Shown piece after piece: positions 52,069 to 60,378 of a stretch of DNA of 64,000 bases; position 1 is the first letter of the stretch; every line of letters begins with the position of its first letter. A model generated the notes under the pieces. That model was not told the origin of the DNA. It did not search any database and saw only the letters and a list, made by a program, of their open reading frames with translations. Made by a program: the position numbers and the translations under genes. The stretch lies in assembly GCF_021228125.1 (NCBI RefSeq), contig NZ_JAJQQS010000019.1, positions 62,001 to 126,000 of the forward strand. Direction: 5' to 3'. The stretch comes from Streptomyces albireticuli (lineage in GTDB: Bacteria; Actinomycetota; Actinomycetes; Streptomycetales; Streptomycetaceae).

Positions 52069-53994
52069 CTAGATGAGGTCCAGGCCGATCGAGAAGACCT
52101 CGGCCGTGAGCGGTGCCGAGACACAGATGCGGTTGACGTGCCGCTGCAACGCCGGTCCGGTTTCGTTGTCCATGACCGTCCCGGTGCTGACCGGGTTGCG
52201 GTTGGGGCAGGACGAGTCGAGGTACTCGTCCGGATTGCCGAGCATGTGGCCGAACTCGTGTGCGGCGGTGTCGCCGTTGTCGGCCGTGTCCCACGTGGTC
52301 ATGTCGCTCTGGGCGGGACCTCGACGCACGCGGACGACGTGGTGGGGACTGGAGGTCACCCACTGCACGTCAAAGGTGATGACGGAGCTGCCGTAGGGCC
52401 CGGTACAGACGAAGCGGTTGCTCCACTTGTTCTCGATGCCGGTCTCCCACGTGTTGCGCAGCGTCGCCATCTCGGCGGCCGTGATCCCCGCGTCCGGGTT
52501 GAGCTGGATCCGAACCGTGACTGCCGTGCAGTTCTGCCGGTACGCGGCGGTCCAGCTGAATCTGCATTCGGACACCTGGAATCGGCGCTCGCCGGTGTAC
52601 GGGCAGGGGCCCGCGAGGCCATAAGGAGCCTCGGCGAGCTCGAGGGAATAGTGCGACACGACGACTCCCTTCGCCGCTACCGCACCGGGAGCGGCAGGTT
52701 GGGACGTGGGTGGGGGCGTGACCTGCGACCGGGGCGGGCTCGATGAGTCGGACGCCGCGGTAAAGCCGGCCGCGCCGGTCGATCCGGTCGCGCCGGTCGT
52801 GAAGTACGAGCTGTACTCCGGCAGAGGTTCGACCCCGTAGAAGGCGTCCGTTCTCCGGGTGAGGTCGAGGAACCGGGCGAACAGGTGCGGAGAATAGGGA
52901 ACCGAGTCGATCCGGCGGAGGACGTTCCGCGCGTATGCCCGTGCTCCGATCACCTTGACGCCGAACGCGTCTTCCGACGTCACCTCACCCACAGAGTCCA
53001 ACTCACGAAGGAAGTCCTCGATGCGCTCGCGCGCCAGTCGCCGGAGCTCCGGCGGGAGGGTGGAGACGCGGTGGACGGCCGGCGTCGTGGCGATGTAGCT
53101 GGAGATCGAGTCGGCGTCGGCGAACTCACCGGACAGGGTCATCGCGTAGTAGGAGGGCAGGTCGAAAAGGTTGAGGTTGGTAATCGTGTTGTGCAGGTTG
53201 ACGGTTGTGTTGGGAAGGGCTTTGACCTCATTGAAGTGGCGGAACACATTGTCGAAGTCGCTGTGCACGCGTACGTATTCGGTCGTCCGTCGTGTGCCGT
53301 CGAGGCTGATGTTGAAATGGACTCGCTCGAACCGCGAGAGGTGCGGGCGGATGTCGGTCTTCCCCGAGGAAAGCGTGGAGCCGTTCGAGATGATCTCCAC
53401 GGACACATCGTCCGACAGTTCGTTCAGGACGTCCAGGAGACGGGGCTCGTTGATGGGGTTGCCACCGTGGAAGGTGACGATACGGATCGGGTTCGCCCGG
53501 ATGAAGTCGATGACCTTGTCGATGTCGTTGCGCCGGTACCCGATCGGCTCCACGCCCAGCATCCGGTGACGGTCCGAGTTGAGTCTCGTACTGAGCTTGT
53601 CGAAACACATCCGGCAGCTGTAGGTGCAGAGGTTGCTGAGCGCGATCAGTAGATACTGCGTCCGGCTGACGTTTCCGGTCGTCTCGTCGTAGGCGTCCGC
53701 GACATCCTGCCAGCGGAATTTATCCTGGTAGTAGTTGTGAACGGTGGGCTGGCGTGTTGCCTCGTCGAGGCACGTCCGGCAGCCTTCCGGCACCTCGCCG
53801 CGCATGAACTGTTTGCGGGCGGTGCGCATCTTCTCGCTGTTGACCAGCTCGGACATACTGCTGACCAGGCCCAGACGACCGGCCTCCGGCCCTTTGTCCT
53901 CACAACAGATAATCGACTCGCCATCGGCCCAGGTGGCAATCGAGACGAAGGGAGCGACGCAGAGCGGGGTCCTCTTCTCGGCCTTCTGACCCAT
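52069..53994 (-). CDS. Twitch-type radical SAM protein fused to HExxH metallopeptidase
   Basis: A 641-residue fusion. Residues 1-110 carry extra cysteines (C12, C30, C31, C72, C75) of a kind seen in SPASM/twitch proteins; the radical SAM motif is C123-C127-C130 (CTYSCRMC), with TFHGGNP and SLDGT later. Residues about 405-450 are a Gly/Ala/Thr- and Pro-rich linker. The C-terminal domain has HEFGH (579-583) followed by Asp/Glu ligands (GNPDEY), a zinc-peptidase motif, and many cysteines. The start is ATG at 53994; a GTG at 54117 lacks a ribosome binding site. It likely modifies a peptide and then trims it, within one chain. No signal peptide precedes the peptidase. Confidence 0.8.
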   Translation of the reverse strand: MGQKAEKRTPLCVAPFVSIATWADGESIICCEDKGPEAGRLGLVSSMSELVNSEKMRTARKQFMRGEVPEGCRTCLDEATRQPTVHNYYQDKFRWQDVADAYDETTGNVSRTQYLLIALSNLCTYSCRMCFDKLSTRLNSDRHRMLGVEPIGYRRNDIDKVIDFIRANPIRIVTFHGGNPINEPRLLDVLNELSDDVSVEIISNGSTLSSGKTDIRPHLSRFERVHFNISLDGTRRTTEYVRVHSDFDNVFRHFNEVKALPNTTVNLHNTITNLNLFDLPSYYAMTLSGEFADADSISSYIATTPAVHRVSTLPPELRRLARERIEDFLRELDSVGEVTSEDAFGVKVIGARAYARNVLRRIDSVPYSPHLFARFLDLTRRTDAFYGVEPLPEYSSYFTTGATGSTGAAGFTAASDSSSPPRSQVTPPPTSQPAAPGAVAAKGVVVSHYSLELAEAPYGLAGPCPYTGERRFQVSECRFSWTAAYRQNCTAVTVRIQLNPDAGITAAEMATLRNTWETGIENKWSNRFVCTGPYGSSVITFDVQWVTSSPHHVVRVRRGPAQSDMTTWDTADNGDTAAHEFGHMLGNPDEYLDSSCPNRNPVSTGTVMDNETGPALQRHVNRICVSAPLTAEVFSIGLDLI

Positions 53995-54521
53995 CGCGGC
54001 CCCCAGCGGGTAGCGGAGAGGAACGTCAACGGTCGGCCGGGGAAAACGGCACCAGCCCCGTCTTCCGGCATTCTCTCGGGCAAAGGTGGGGCTCCGCCAC
54101 GCGAAATAAGAGTCCACGGGCGAAAATCGGCCAGCCCCGCACCCCGTAGAGGCTCCAGGGTTCTCCTTTCCCGCCCGCAGGGAAATCCTGGAAGACGGCT
54201 GGTCGTGTGCTCGACTCGCTGATGTTTAACGCGTGATGTCTGCGTCGAGAATGGCGTGATTCCCGCTCCTGGCTACGACGAGGGGCGGAAGCGATGCCAT
54301 GAGGACCATCCGATTATCGTAGGGGGAATTCAACGGTCTTGGTCGGCCCTTCAGTTGTGGTTCGATAACCCTGCCACCGGCCGCCGGGTAAGCGGACGGA
54401 CGATGCGCGATGGTACCCGGGGGCCCCGGAGCGGGGAAGCGGGGCCCGGAGCTCTTGTCCGGGGCATGCCCAGCAGGACGATAGGCTCACCCGAAGAAGA
54501 GACTTCGGGTGGGGAGACGTG
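53995..54521. other. Divergent intergenic region
   Basis: About 525 bp between the minus-strand radical SAM-peptidase operon and the plus-strand lipoprotein gene. A less GC-rich core near 54220-54340 (GTTTAACGCG, ATTATCG) probably holds both promoters. AAAGGAG near 54168 on the minus strand has no start codon after it. I searched for a short precursor peptide gene and found none that is convincing. Confidence 0.45.
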
Positions 54522-55055
54522 ATGAAACGCCGGGCACTGTGTACTGCCGCTGTCGGCGCACTGGTCCTGACAGGGTGCTCCGACACCGGTCAGTCCGTGA
54601 AGTTCGGCGAGAAGGCCACCGTAGAGGGCGACAAGTCCGGCACCGTCGGCGTGACCGTCGAGCGCGTGGAGAAGGGCGACAACGCCGACCTCTCCGGCTT
54701 GGAAAACCCGGAGAAGTACAAGGGCAAGACGCCGTTCTACGTGCGCTACAAGCTCACGAAGACCGCCGAGGGCAACGGCAATGACGCGTCCTCGCACTTC
54801 GAGGTGTCGAAGGACGGCAAGCGGCTGACCGAGCTGATGGTCTTCACCTCCTTCGACACCACGGGCGACCCGTCGAACCCGCTGGTCGTCCGTGCCTTCG
54901 AACGGTGCGAAGGCGCCGGCCACACCAAGTACGAGGAAGCCGCCGAGGGACAGAGCGTCGAGGGCTGCGCGATCTACCTCGCGGAGGGATCCGGCGCGCC
55001 CTCCACCGTGACCTGGACGCGGCACAACAAGACCCTCGCCACCTGGAAGGAATAG
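54522..55055 (+). CDS. Lipoprotein of unknown function
   Basis: A 177-residue lipoprotein: MKRRALCTAAV, hydrophobic core and the lipobox LVLTGC (Cys near residue 19). The mature part is acidic/basic mixed and beta-rich (VGVTVERVEKGD, FYVRYKLTKTAEG, STVTWTRHNKTLATWKE), with one later Cys pair (FERCEGAG, VEGCAIYL), resembling small immunoglobulin-like lipoproteins (DUF4352-like). ATG at 54522 after GGGGAG is chosen over the adjacent GTG at 54519. It is 130 bp before the PIMT peptide locus and probably independent of it. Confidence 0.75.
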   Translation: MKRRALCTAAVGALVLTGCSDTGQSVKFGEKATVEGDKSGTVGVTVERVEKGDNADLSGLENPEKYKGKTPFYVRYKLTKTAEGNGNDASSHFEVSKDGKRLTELMVFTSFDTTGDPSNPLVVRAFERCEGAGHTKYEEAAEGQSVEGCAIYLAEGSGAPSTVTWTRHNKTLATWKE

Positions 55056-55186
55056 CGCCTCGCGCCCTTCCGGGGCAGGGCGTCGATCGCCTCCCACGCC
55101 AAGCCCCGGACGTCTTCCGCGTCCGCTACGGCTGCGGCAGACTGCGACCCGTCCACCGGTCCGACCGACACGAGAGGGGCAGCGCC

Positions 55187-55327
55187 ATGGCGGGCAAGCA
55201 CGGCGGTGGGAACGCGGAGCAAGAGGACTGGAACCCCGACAAGCACGGCGGCGGTATCGGCGAGCCCTCGTCCGACGGCAGTACTCCTCAGGGCAGCGGC
55301 GACCACCGTAAGGACGACAACAAGTGA
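55187..55327 (+). CDS. Candidate imiditide-type precursor peptide (46 aa)
   Basis: ATG at 55187 after GAGGGG encodes a 46-residue hydrophilic peptide with two KHGGG repeats (4-8 and 19-23), DWNPD (14-18), and Asp-Gly (30-31) and Asp-His (39-40) pairs. Its stop overlaps the start of a PIMT-type methyltransferase (GTGA). Precursor-PIMT pairs define imiditides and the tail step of some other RiPPs, in which methylation of an Asp side chain leads to aspartimide. Flexible Gly-rich repeats around Asp fit that chemistry. Which Asp is used cannot be told; D18, D30 and D39 are candidates. Confidence 0.65.
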   Translation: MAGKHGGGNAEQEDWNPDKHGGGIGEPSSDGSTPQGSGDHRKDDNK

Positions 55328-56490
55328 CCGCTCCGGACTTCCCGGCGCTGCGGGCCGCCTGTGTGGACGAGCTCGCGGCGCGCGGCTGCTTCGATCGGGC
55401 GCCCTGGGCGCGCGAGGCGGTTGGGGAAGTCGAGCGTGAACGGTTCGTTCCGCGTGACGTCTGGCAGTGGGCCCGGGACGGCTACCGCCCGCTCTCCTAC
55501 GAGGAGGAGCCGAAGGAGTGGGCGCGGGTCGTCTACGACCCGGTGAAGGCGGTCGTGACCCAGATCAACGACGGAGAGCACGACCCCCGCACCACGAAGG
55601 GACCTGTGGGCGGGGCCGCCACCTCGTCCGTGTCCGCGCTGGACATCGTGTGCGTCAAGCTCGGGCACCTCGGCCTCGAACCCGGGCACAAGGTGCTGGA
55701 CATCGGTGCCGGTTCGGGCGTGAACGCCGCCCTGCTCGAGAGGAGGGCGGGCCCGGGGAACGTCGTCACGATCGAAGTGGACGAGGCCCTGGCCGACCAG
55801 GCCGCCCGCAAGCTGCGCACGGCCGGGTACGCGGCCCGGGTGGTGTGCGGCGACGGGGAGATGGGGGTCGCCGACGGCGCGCCGTTCGACCGGCTGGTCT
55901 GCACGGCGTCGGCACGGTCCATTCCCCGCGCGTGGCGGGAGCAGGTACGCCCCGGCGGGAGCATTCTCACCCCGTACGGAACGCTGTTCTCCGCCAGCGG
56001 GCTTCTCAGGCTCACGGTGGGCGAGGACGGCACGGCCGAAGGCCGGTTCGTGGACATCGCCTCGTACATGTGGCTCCGCGGGCACCGGGCCCCTGGCGGC
56101 CGTCCGCCGCGCGACGGCGCAGAGCGGTTGTCGGCCTCGGCGGCCGACCCGGACAAGGTCCTGGACGGGGACTGGAACGCCGACTTCGCGATCGGCCATC
56201 TGGTGTCCGGCCTGACGATGCGGCGCGTCACCGGCGGCAGTCGGCGCGTTCTGCTGTGGGACGGCCGGCAGTCGTTCGCGTCCGTGTGCTGCGACGCCTG
56301 GGACGAGGCCGACAGCGTTCTGCAACAGGGCCCGAGGTCCCTGTGGGACGAGACGCTGGCGGCCCGCGCGTGGTGGGACGAGCAGGGGCGGCCGGAGATC
56401 ACGCGGTACGGGCTGAGCGTCACGGCCGACGGCGAACACCACGTGTGGCTCGACGCCCCGGAGAATCCTCTCCCCGGGGGCGTGGTCTGA
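55324..56490 (+). CDS. PIMT-type O-methyltransferase (RiPP-associated)
   Basis: A 388-residue SAM-dependent methyltransferase of the protein L-isoaspartate O-methyltransferase family. The SAM motif I is VLDIGAGSG (124-132), followed by GNVVTIEVD (motif II) and FDRLVCTAS. It is far longer than the 210-230 residues of repair PIMTs; the extra C-terminal 150 residues (SYMWLRGH through DWNADFAIGH) are typical of the RiPP-tailoring form. The GTG start overlaps the peptide stop. A cytosolic repair role is unlikely given the coupling to a 46-residue peptide and the ABC exporter next to it. Confidence 0.83.
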   Translation: MTAPDFPALRAACVDELAARGCFDRAPWAREAVGEVERERFVPRDVWQWARDGYRPLSYEEEPKEWARVVYDPVKAVVTQINDGEHDPRTTKGPVGGAATSSVSALDIVCVKLGHLGLEPGHKVLDIGAGSGVNAALLERRAGPGNVVTIEVDEALADQAARKLRTAGYAARVVCGDGEMGVADGAPFDRLVCTASARSIPRAWREQVRPGGSILTPYGTLFSASGLLRLTVGEDGTAEGRFVDIASYMWLRGHRAPGGRPPRDGAERLSASAADPDKVLDGDWNADFAIGHLVSGLTMRRVTGGSRRVLLWDGRQSFASVCCDAWDEADSVLQQGPRSLWDETLAARAWWDEQGRPEITRYGLSVTADGEHHVWLDAPENPLPGGVV

Positions 56491-56559
56491 CACACGCCGC
56501 CCGGACGCGCCCGTCGCGGACGGTGAGACCGCTGATCGAGTTCCGGATCTCCACGCGTG

Positions 56560-58527
56560 TCACCTTCGCTGGGTGGGTACCTTCGTCGCCCCGTCGGCCT
56601 CGGCGGCGTACTGGGAGGCCTGAAGCTCGTAAAGCCCCCGGTAGTGCCCGTCCTTGATGGCCATCAGGTCACCGTGGCTCCCCGACTCGATCAGCCGCCC
56701 CTCGTGCAGGACGTAGATGATGTCCGCGGAGGCCGTCGCAGCCAGACGGTGCGTGATGAGCAGGACCGAGGTGGCGCCGTCATCGGTCAGCTCGTGCAGC
56801 GACTCGAACATCTCGATCTCCGCCCGCGGGTCGAGGGCGGCTGTGGGCTCGTCCACGATGTTCAGCGCCCGCCCCCGGTACAAGGCCCGGGCGACACCGA
56901 CGCGCTGCCACTGCCCACCGGAGAGCTTCGTCCCTCGCTCGAAGCCCTTGATCGCGATCGAGTCCCAGCCGTGCGGCAGCTCCTCGACGATCGTGCGCAC
57001 GTCGGCCCGCTCGGCCGCCGCTTCGACGTCCTCCTGCACCAGCGGTCTGCCACCGTCGCCGATGTGCACGTTGGCCTTCACCGTCATCGGCCACGCCTGG
57101 ACGCTCTGGGACAGCAGCGCGACCCGGTCGAAGACGCTCTCGCGGTCGGCGTCGCGCACCTCCACGCCGTTGTACGAGACCGTGCCGCCGGTCGGCAGGT
57201 ACAGGCCGGCCACGAGCGCGGCCAGCGTGGTCTTCCCGGACCCGTTCTCTCCCACCAGCGCGACGACCTTGCCCGGCGGGATCGTCAGCGACACCCCCAC
57301 CAGGGCGTCCTTGTCCGCGCCCGGATACCGGAACGACACATCCCGAAGGACCACATCGACGCCGGTTCCGGGCACCGGGGCGCCGCCGACGGGGATGGCG
57401 TGATCCTTGCCGAGCTTGATCGCGTTGTTCATGTCGGTCAGGTACAGCGACTCCTCGAACATCTGGTTCATCTGGTTGACGACCGTGTTGAGGTAGCCGG
57501 TGGCATTGCGGATGGCGAAGACGGCCGTGCCGGCAGCGGCCAGCGGCATGCCCCCGGAGACGAGCAGCCACCACAGCAGCGCGTACGCGAGCACGCGGGC
57601 CGTGCCGGACATGGTCGCCGCGATGATTTCGGTGACGGCCTCCGCGGTGCCCAGCCGCTCCTTCTCCTTGGCCGCCGTGGCACCCATGTCCTTCTGCGCG
57701 TGCACCAGGACGCGCCCGGCGCCGTGGACACGCAGCTCCGGCGTCGCGTCGGCCCGCGTGATCGGGTAGATCAGGACGTCCACGGCCCGGGCGTGGTCGA
57801 TCCACGCGTGCCGGGAGGCGTACGCCCGCCGCATGACGACGACCGCGCCCCACCAGCGGGGCGCCGCGATCAGCGCGAGCGCGCCGACGAGGAGCGGGTG
57901 CAACGAGGCGAGCACGACCGCGGCGGCCGTCAGGCTCATCAGGCCGCTGACGACCCACACCGAACTGTCGAGCATCCGGCGGACGCTGTCCGTGCCGTTG
58001 ATCCCCGCGGCCAGCTTGCGCTGGATGTCCTTGTCCTCCATCGCGGCCATCTCGACCCGCGACATCATCTCGTAGTACGCGCTCCCGCAGGCCAGCTCGA
58101 TCTTCGGGTACAGACGGGCCTCGACCTTCACGATCAGACACCCCAGCAGCACCGACGCGCTGGACGCCGCGCCACCCGACAGCAGCGCGGGCAACGCGTC
58201 CCAGAGCTTGTCGGACGTCGGCCCGTTGGAGAACAGGGCGACGAGCACCTGGTTGATGGAGACGAGCAGGAACGCGGTCATGACACCGGAGACGACCTGG
58301 GCGCCGACGAGCACGGCGAGGGCGCGGGGGTCCTCGCGCCAGGCGATGCGGGCGATCACAGTGAGCATGGTGGGGAACTGCCGGGCCATGGACCAGAAAC
58401 TCATGCGCAGCAAGGGGTCTGCGTGCTGGGCCCATGTCTTGTCGTGACGCAACGTGCCGGAGAACAGGAGCTGTTCGGACTTCGAGATGGGGGGTTGGGT
58501 GGCGGTCGGTTTGCGGAGCAGCTTCAT
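56560..58527 (-). CDS. ABC transporter, fused membrane and ATPase domains
   Basis: A 655-residue half-transporter: about six transmembrane helices in residues 60-370 and an ATPase domain from about 410 with GENGSGKT (Walker A), KLSGGQWQRV (signature) and IVDEPTAAL (Walker B). It is the exporter type used for peptides and lipids and has no N-terminal peptidase C39 domain. ATG at 58527 follows GGAGGT. It converges on the peptide-PIMT pair with a 70-bp gap. Peptide export is the best guess; the partner half is probably a homodimer. Confidence 0.8.
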   Translation of the reverse strand: MKLLRKPTATQPPISKSEQLLFSGTLRHDKTWAQHADPLLRMSFWSMARQFPTMLTVIARIAWREDPRALAVLVGAQVVSGVMTAFLLVSINQVLVALFSNGPTSDKLWDALPALLSGGAASSASVLLGCLIVKVEARLYPKIELACGSAYYEMMSRVEMAAMEDKDIQRKLAAGINGTDSVRRMLDSSVWVVSGLMSLTAAAVVLASLHPLLVGALALIAAPRWWGAVVVMRRAYASRHAWIDHARAVDVLIYPITRADATPELRVHGAGRVLVHAQKDMGATAAKEKERLGTAEAVTEIIAATMSGTARVLAYALLWWLLVSGGMPLAAAGTAVFAIRNATGYLNTVVNQMNQMFEESLYLTDMNNAIKLGKDHAIPVGGAPVPGTGVDVVLRDVSFRYPGADKDALVGVSLTIPPGKVVALVGENGSGKTTLAALVAGLYLPTGGTVSYNGVEVRDADRESVFDRVALLSQSVQAWPMTVKANVHIGDGGRPLVQEDVEAAAERADVRTIVEELPHGWDSIAIKGFERGTKLSGGQWQRVGVARALYRGRALNIVDEPTAALDPRAEIEMFESLHELTDDGATSVLLITHRLAATASADIIYVLHEGRLIESGSHGDLMAIKDGHYRGLYELQASQYAAEADGATKVPTQRR

Positions 58528-58799
58528 CGCACCTCCGGTGTCGGCGTCCGGGCTGGAAGATGTCACACAGCACCTGGCCGGCGGACGCCGATCGTTATGC
58601 ACGGCAGAGGCCTGCGACTGTATGTGCGAGACACCGCACAGGTTCGCCGGGTCGGCGGGCGTGGCACGCGATGACGCTACCTGTCCCGGCCGGTGGAACC
58701 GGGTACTGGCGATCACCCAGCCGGTCCAGGCCGACGAGGGCAGTGCGCGCGATGTGATCCACCGGTTCGACGAGATCGGGAGAAGCGCCGGACGGAGCC

Positions 58800-59342
58800 T
58801 CAACGCCGGGCGTGGCGGATCTTCAATCGTCCGAATCCCATGGTCCCGGAGATGCGGATCTTCGGCCCGCCGGGGCGGGAACTCGCCTGGACCTTGTAGT
58901 GCAGGTCCTTCCACTCGGTGCGCAAACCCTCGACGTCGACGACCGCGTCGTGAGGCAACGTGATCTTGGCCCTGCCACTGCCGAGCCGCAGCTCGATGTC
59001 GACCACCGGATGCTCGATGATCGCCTGGGACAGATCCAGGCGGACCCGTCCGAACGCGGACTCGATCTTGAGGATCCGAGGTACCCGCCATGCGCCGCGC
59101 CGCTGGATCCGTCCGCCGGCGGCGGCGATCGTCGACGTGGTGTCCGGTTGCTCCGCCGGTAGTGAGGCCAGCGCCGACACGAGCTCGCCCTGTGCTTTGG
59201 CGGTCAGCGCGTGGTGGAGGCGTTCATCCAACTCCTCGTGCGAGAGGAGCCCTTCGGCGTACGCCTGCTGCAGGCGCTGCACGGCCGTATTGCGGTCGTC
59301 TTCGCCGATCGGCCGCGGCGAGTTTTCCGGTAAGGAGGTCAC
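58800..59342 (-). CDS. DUF1707 domain protein
   Basis: A 180-residue cytosolic protein. The N-terminal 55 residues are a DUF1707/SHOCT-like module (RNTAVQRLQQAYAEGLLSHEELDERLHHALTAK), common in Actinobacteria and linked to envelope stress. The C-terminal half is a beta-rich domain resembling DUF2154/LiaF-like C-terminal regions (VRLDLSQAIIEHPVVDIEL, GSGRAKITLP). There is no membrane segment. Function is not established. It stands alone; the 270 bp to its left hold no clear gene. Confidence 0.8.
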   Translation of the reverse strand: MTSLPENSPRPIGEDDRNTAVQRLQQAYAEGLLSHEELDERLHHALTAKAQGELVSALASLPAEQPDTTSTIAAAGGRIQRRGAWRVPRILKIESAFGRVRLDLSQAIIEHPVVDIELRLGSGRAKITLPHDAVVDVEGLRTEWKDLHYKVQASSRPGGPKIRISGTMGFGRLKIRHARR

Positions 59343-59691
59343 CGTTTCACCCTACTGCCGTGCCGGCGTCGAGAGCGCGCCAAGGCCCGTAGCGGATAAA
59401 AGGGGGCGGGAGTTGTACGCCCTGTAGGCCTCACCCGGTCCGGGCTCCTGCGGGGCGGGAGGAGTAGTCGGGGGACCGGGACCCCGGATCGCCTCCAGGA
59501 CCGGCTCGCACGGGGGCGTGTCCGGTGGATCTCCCCGTTCCAAAGGACATGGCGGCCGTTGTCTGAGATCGAGGTGGCCGCTGGAGCGAGGACGGTACTC
59601 GTTCGAGGGGTTTAGCCGCTCAACCCCGTTCTCTCGCATTTGCGTCGGGGAATCGTGGTGCCCCGTCACACCACTTGGGACAGGAGGAATC

Positions 59692-60234
59692 TTGAGGCTA
59701 TCGCGTACGCGGCGGGCACTGGTTCTCGCCGGACTGCTCACGGCACTGGCGTCCGTCGGGCCGAGTTCGGACGCCGTTGGCCGGGCCGCCGAACCCGCGG
59801 CACGCGCCGCGGTCGGCCCGTTCCAGGTACGGAACCATGGCACGGGCCGATGCATGGGCATGCCGGCGGGCGACGACCGGATGCGGGTGTGGAACTGCAC
59901 AGGCGAGCCGTACCAGCTCTGGGACCTGATCGCCGACGGCCACGGCGCCTACCATATGGCCACTCGCAGGGACGGCCGCTGCCTGGCCGGATATGCCCAA
60001 GGGCCCAGTGGCTGGGCGACGTGGCTGAGCGACTGCGACAGATCGTTCACCAACGTGGATCAGCTCTGGTACGTGGACCCCGCCCACAGCGCCGACCCCG
60101 CCCGGATCGCCAACCTCTTCGGCCGCGTCCTCGAACCCGACCGCGGATGGGGCGGGGCCAACGAATCCCCGGTCGTGACCAATGACAATCAGGGACTGCC
60201 CAATCAGAAATGGACCCTGATCTACGGGCCGTGA
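59692..60234 (+). CDS. Secreted ricin-type lectin-like protein
   Basis: A 180-residue secreted protein. TTG at 59692 is a start because AGGAGGAATC lies directly upstream. A signal peptide covers about residues 1-34. The rest contains GTGRCMGMPAGDD, VWNCTGEPYQLWDL, DGRCLAGYA and LPNQKWTL, the C-x-QxW-like pattern of beta-trefoil carbohydrate-binding proteins, here one partial trefoil. Carbohydrate or cell-surface binding is likely; no catalytic domain is attached. Confidence 0.72.
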   Translation: MRLSRTRRALVLAGLLTALASVGPSSDAVGRAAEPAARAAVGPFQVRNHGTGRCMGMPAGDDRMRVWNCTGEPYQLWDLIADGHGAYHMATRRDGRCLAGYAQGPSGWATWLSDCDRSFTNVDQLWYVDPAHSADPARIANLFGRVLEPDRGWGGANESPVVTNDNQGLPNQKWTLIYGP

Positions 60235-60378
60235 AAGACCTGCGCTCTCCTGTCGTACCTGGTTACCAGGGAAGCCGTTGCCCGAGCTCGCCTTGCTGCC
60301 GGCCCTCGGAGACGATCGGGGCATCGGGGCGAAGTCAATCACCGACGGATATGGGCCGCGTGGCCTGGACGCCGAGAG

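Noticed and set aside
53995..54521. Precursor peptide gene for the radical SAM-peptidase operon
   Set aside because: Short frames on both strands lack a ribosome binding site plus start combination and have no peptide-like composition.
58528..58799. Possible small gene left of the DUF1707 gene
   Set aside because: One plus-strand frame has a protein-like stretch near 58680-58790, but no start with a ribosome binding site and no recognisable family.
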